Assembly (NCBI RefSeq): GCF_008710275.1
Contig: NZ_VYQE01000001.1
Coordinates: 62,001 to 126,000 of the forward strand
Length of the DNA: 64,000 bases
Origin: Histidinibacterium aquaticum
GTDB lineage: Bacteria > Pseudomonadota > Alphaproteobacteria > Rhodobacterales > Rhodobacteraceae
Direction of reading: 5' to 3'
The position numbers were made by a program, and so were the translations under genes. The notes beneath the pieces are model-generated. The model searched no databases and had not been told where the DNA came from. It saw nothing but the letters and a program-made list of their open reading frames with translations. Of this stretch, positions 61,233 to 64,000 are shown in pieces; position 1 is the first letter of the stretch; each line of letters opens with the position of its first letter.

Positions 61233-62519
61233 ATGGCCGACACGAAACAGGGCTTCGACACGATCCAGATCCACGGCGGCGCCGTGCCGGATCCGTCGAC
61301 GGGCGCGCGCCAGACGCCGATCTACCAGAGCACGTCCTACGTCTTCAAAGACGCCGACCACGCCGCGCGGCTCTTCAACCTCGAGGAGGTCGGCTTCATC
61401 TACTCGCGGCTGACCAACCCGACGATCAACGCGCTGCAGGACCGGATCACCGCGCTCGAGGGCGGGGCCGGCACCGTATGCTGCTCCTCCGGACACGCCG
61501 CGCAGATCATGGCGCTCTTCCCGCTCATGGGGCCGGGCAAGAACGTGGTCGCCTCGACCCGCCTCTACGGCGGCACGGTCACGCAGTTCTCCAACACCAT
61601 CAAGCGCTTCGGCTGGTCGGCGAGCTTCGTTGACACCGACGACCTCGACGCCGTGCGCGCGGCCATCAACGAGGACACCCGCGCGCTCTTCTGCGAGAGC
61701 ATCGCCAACCCGGGCGGCTATATCACCGACCTGCCGGCCATGGCCAAGATCGCCGAGGAGGCGGGCATCCCGCTGATCGTCGACAACACCTCGGCCACCG
61801 CCTACCTCTGCCGGCCCATCGAGCATGGCGCGACGCTCGTGGTGAACTCGCTGACCAAGTACATGACCGGCAACGGTACGGTCACCGGCGGCTCGATCAC
61901 CGACTCGGGCAAGTTCGACTGGATGGCCTCGGACAAGTTCCCTTCCCTCAGCCAGCCCGAGCCGGCCTACCACGGCCTGACCTTCGGCGAGGCGCTGGGT
62001 CCCATGGCCTTTACCTTTCACAGCATCGCCATCGGTCTGCGCGACCTGGGCATGACGCTCAATCCGCAGGCGGCGCACTACACGCTGCTGGGGCTCGAGA
62101 CGCTCAGTCTGCGCATGAAGAAGCATGTCGAGAACGCTGAAATCGTTGCGAAATGGCTGGAAGGCCATCCTGCGGTCGAGGCGGTGACCTATGCCGGTCT
62201 CGACAGCTCGCCCTACAAGTCGCGCATGGCGACGGTCTGCCCCAAGGGCGCGGGCGGACTTTTCACTTTCGCGATGAAGGACGGCTACGACGCCTGCGTG
62301 AAGTTCGTGAACGCACTCAAGCTCTTCTCGCACGTCGCGAACCTGGGCGACACGCGCAGCCTTGTGATCCACTCGGCGTCGACCACGCACCGCCAGCTCA
62401 CGCCCGAGCAGCAGGCGGCGGCGGGGGCGGCCCCGAACGTGGTGCGCCTCTCCATCGGCATCGAGGACAGCGACGACCTGATCGCGGACCTCGACCAGGC
62501 GCTCAAGGCCGCGTCCTGA
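61233..62519 (+). CDS. metY: O-acetylhomoserine sulfhydrylase (aminocarboxypropyltransferase)
   Basis: A 428-residue PLP enzyme of the Cys/Met metabolism family that makes homocysteine from O-acetylhomoserine and sulfide. It has the N-terminal GFDTIQIHGGAVPDPSTGAR, YSRLTNPTINALQDRITALE, the PLP-phosphate loop SSGHAAQI, Asp in PLIVDNTSAT, and the Schiff-base Lys in VVNSLTKYMTGNG (about residue 210). GAGGAGG lies upstream of ATG 61233. Homocysteine from this enzyme is the substrate of the bmt/corrinoid methionine synthase encoded 5 kb upstream, so the two form one biosynthetic neighbourhood. Confidence 0.95.
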   Translation: MADTKQGFDTIQIHGGAVPDPSTGARQTPIYQSTSYVFKDADHAARLFNLEEVGFIYSRLTNPTINALQDRITALEGGAGTVCCSSGHAAQIMALFPLMGPGKNVVASTRLYGGTVTQFSNTIKRFGWSASFVDTDDLDAVRAAINEDTRALFCESIANPGGYITDLPAMAKIAEEAGIPLIVDNTSATAYLCRPIEHGATLVVNSLTKYMTGNGTVTGGSITDSGKFDWMASDKFPSLSQPEPAYHGLTFGEALGPMAFTFHSIAIGLRDLGMTLNPQAAHYTLLGLETLSLRMKKHVENAEIVAKWLEGHPAVEAVTYAGLDSSPYKSRMATVCPKGAGGLFTFAMKDGYDACVKFVNALKLFSHVANLGDTRSLVIHSASTTHRQLTPEQQAAAGAAPNVVRLSIGIEDSDDLIADLDQALKAAS

Positions 62520-62558
62520 GGGTGGGCGGCGCGGCCAACCGAGCCGCGCCGCACACCT

Positions 62559-63287
62559 TTACTCGCCGGAGAGGGAATAGCTCAGCGAGACCTGCGCGCT
62601 GATCGTCATCTCTCCGGCCGGGACCGGGACGGATTCCATCCGCGCGTCCATCATCATCGGCTGCGGTCCGCCCCCGCCGGTTTGACCTTCGGTCAGGAAC
62701 ATCAGGTCGCCCAGCCTGACCCCCGCGGCCTCGGCGAAGACCTGCGCCTTGGCCTGAGCGTCGGCCACGGCCGCGCGCCGCGCCTCGGCCAGCGCCTCCG
62801 ACCGGTCGGCGAGATCGAAGCTCACGCCGTCCACCCGGTTCGCGCCCTGCCGCACCACGGCGTCGAGCACCCCGCCCAGGTCGTCGAGGTCGCGCACGGT
62901 GACGCTGAGCCCGATCTCGGCGGCAAAGCCGGTGACCCGCATCCCCTCGCGGGATTCGTAGGAGCTCAGGATCGGATCGACCCGCAGCGTCCCGGTCGAG
63001 ATGTCGGCATCCGCGACCCCGGCCTGCGAGAGCGCCGAGAGCACGGCCTCCGTGCCCGCGGACATCCGGTCGACGGCCTCCTCGGCGGTCTCGGCCTCTA
63101 CCCGTACGCCCAGCCGGACCACGGCCATGTCGGGCTTCACGTTGACCTCGCCCTGCCCGGTCACCTGCAGCGCCGGGGGCTCCACCACCTGCGCCGCGGC
63201 AGGCCCCGCGAGCAGGACCGTCGTCGCCAGCGCCGCGCAGGCGGCGCGCGTTGCGTTTACCAAATCTTTACCTCGTCTCGACAGCAT
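62559..63287 (-). CDS. SIMPL (DUF541) domain periplasmic protein
   Basis: A 242-residue exported protein of the SIMPL/DUF541 family, related to BP26 of Brucella and YggE of E. coli. A signal peptide ends at about LLAGPAAAQVV. Family features are LQVTGQGEVNVKPDMAVVRLGV, VDGVSFDLADRSEALAEARR, AVADAQAKAQVFAEAAGVRLG and the C-terminal ISAQVSLSYSL. Members form oligomeric channel-like assemblies linked to oxidative-stress tolerance. ATG 63287 is chosen because AAGGAGG lies 7 nt upstream; upstream ATG 63362 lacks this. Confidence 0.92.
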   Translation of the reverse strand: MLSRRGKDLVNATRAACAALATTVLLAGPAAAQVVEPPALQVTGQGEVNVKPDMAVVRLGVRVEAETAEEAVDRMSAGTEAVLSALSQAGVADADISTGTLRVDPILSSYESREGMRVTGFAAEIGLSVTVRDLDDLGGVLDAVVRQGANRVDGVSFDLADRSEALAEARRAAVADAQAKAQVFAEAAGVRLGDLMFLTEGQTGGGGPQPMMMDARMESVPVPAGEMTISAQVSLSYSLSGE

Positions 63288-63461
63288 CACGCCCTCCTTA
63301 GGCACGCCGTTTCTTTCCGCTTCGCCACATGTGACGCACTCCGCCGGCTCTGCCTTGGTCATTCTTTGCCTCGGCTTTCATTGGGCGGAAAGCTGCTGTA
63401 GTTTCGCGCCGCTCGGCCGGCGCGCTTGCACCGATCCGACCACCTGCTAGAGCGAGATCGA

Positions 63462-64000
63462 ATGACACCGAACTTCGCGCTTTCCCTTGGTTTCGACGCC
63501 ATCCGCCTTCTCGCCCGCGACGAGGCCGGCTGGCTCCTTGTCGGCGAAGTGCCCCTCGCGACCGAGGACATGCACGCCGCCCTCTCCGACCTCCGCCGCC
63601 GGGGCGAGGCCCTGGAGAAGGGGCCCTTCGAGACCAAGATCCTGATCCCTAACGCGCAGATCAGATACCTGGCGATCGACGGCACCATGGCGACCGACGA
63701 TCAGATCCGCCAGGCGGTCGACGAGGCCACGCCCTACGCGCTCGAGGATCTGACCTGGGACGTCACGCGGGGCGGCGGCCGGACCTATGTCGCCGCGGTG
63801 GCCCGCGAGACGCTGGACGAGGCCGAGAAATTCGCCCGTGATCACGACATGGCTCCCGTGGCCTTCGCGGCCGCACCGGAGCCCTTCACCTTCGTCGGCG
63901 AGGTCTCCTTCGGCCCGGTCACCGGGCCCGGCGGCCGCGACCTTCCGCGCGAAGCCGAACCGGTGCAGGTCGTGGGCACCGCCCGCCTGCCCCAGGGAGC
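63462..64000 (+). CDS. uncharacterised protein, N-terminal part (cut by the right edge)
   Basis: The visible 179 codons begin MTPNFALSLGFDAIRLLARD and continue GWLLVGEVPLATEDMHAALS, TKILIPNAQIRYLAIDG and IRQAVDEATPYALEDLTWDV. The actin-like/PilM-type strand pattern suggests an ATPase-fold scaffold. Long proteins of this kind in Rhodobacteraceae are often annotated only as hypothetical. The N-terminus lacks a signal peptide. It is divergent from the SIMPL gene. The C-terminal part and its function cannot be judged from this window. Confidence 0.7.
   Translation, partial: MTPNFALSLGFDAIRLLARDEAGWLLVGEVPLATEDMHAALSDLRRRGEALEKGPFETKILIPNAQIRYLAIDGTMATDDQIRQAVDEATPYALEDLTWDVTRGGGRTYVAAVARETLDEAEKFARDHDMAPVAFAAAPEPFTFVGEVSFGPVTGPGGRDLPREAEPVQVVGTARLPQG

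Overview
The window is a high-GC chromosomal segment of an alphaproteobacterium, most likely a marine member of the Rhodobacteraceae (Roseobacter group). The grounds are gene content and synteny: a pyruvate carboxylase, a circularly permuted tmRNA gene encoding the tag ANDNRAPIAVAA, an alpha-type SspB, the F1-ATPase inhibitor zeta subunit, an AcuI-type acryloyl-CoA reductase, a BCCT transporter and a methionine synthase apparently split into separate proteins. I saw no integrase, insertion sequence, phage gene or CRISPR array. The segment looks like core chromosome with a few accessory insertions.

Layout. 0-7.9 kb: UvrD/PcrA-type helicase (cut by the left edge), a BLUF photoreceptor, pyc, a YrbL-like protein and a TerC-family protein. 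7.9-15.3 kb: tRNA-Gly, dusA, an iron/siderophore-type ABC transporter without a binding protein, and the zinc system zur-znuC-znuB with divergent znuA and two Zur-box-like sites. 15.6-21.0 kb: a sensory cluster of a LuxR-type regulator, a LOV photoreceptor, a giant CheB-CheR-PAS-HWE histidine kinase and a single-domain response regulator; the last three overlap translationally. 21-30.6 kb: secreted repeat protein, DUF2383-like protein, tRNA-Ser, orphan polyamine-type binding protein, DinB protein, acuI, uspA, BCCT transporter and photolyase. 30.6-38.9 kb: TadE/TadG-like pilus proteins, permuted ssrA, a vWA protein, chrA, sspB, fumC, two secreted paralogues, DUF4169 and ribbon-helix-helix proteins. 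39-46 kb: P450 with a serine hydrolase, DinB, ccdA, tusA and rne. 46.7-49.8 kb: a DctB/DctD-like two-component pair. 49.9-52.8 kb: purC-purS-(Zn-alcohol dehydrogenase)-purQ. 52.9-64 kb: ATPase zeta, MprF-like protein, split-MetH genes (bmt-like, corrinoid protein) with a radical SAM protein and DUF1638, a glycosyltransferase-like protein, DUF421, metY, a SIMPL protein and the start of an unrecognised gene at the right edge.

How the genes work together. Trans-translation (ssrA plus sspB 2 kb away), zinc homeostasis, de novo purine synthesis and methionine synthesis/sulfhydrylation form coherent modules. Light sensing recurs: a BLUF protein, a LOV protein wired to a histidine kinase, and a DNA photolyase. 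The most unusual signals are two intergenic arrays of 20-nt palindromes on an exact 24-nt period, whose arms differ from unit to unit while complementarity is kept; a perfect 38-bp palindrome after fumC; the LOV/CheB-CheR/HWE operon; and a DctD-like regulator that has lost the GAFTGA sigma-54 contact loop.
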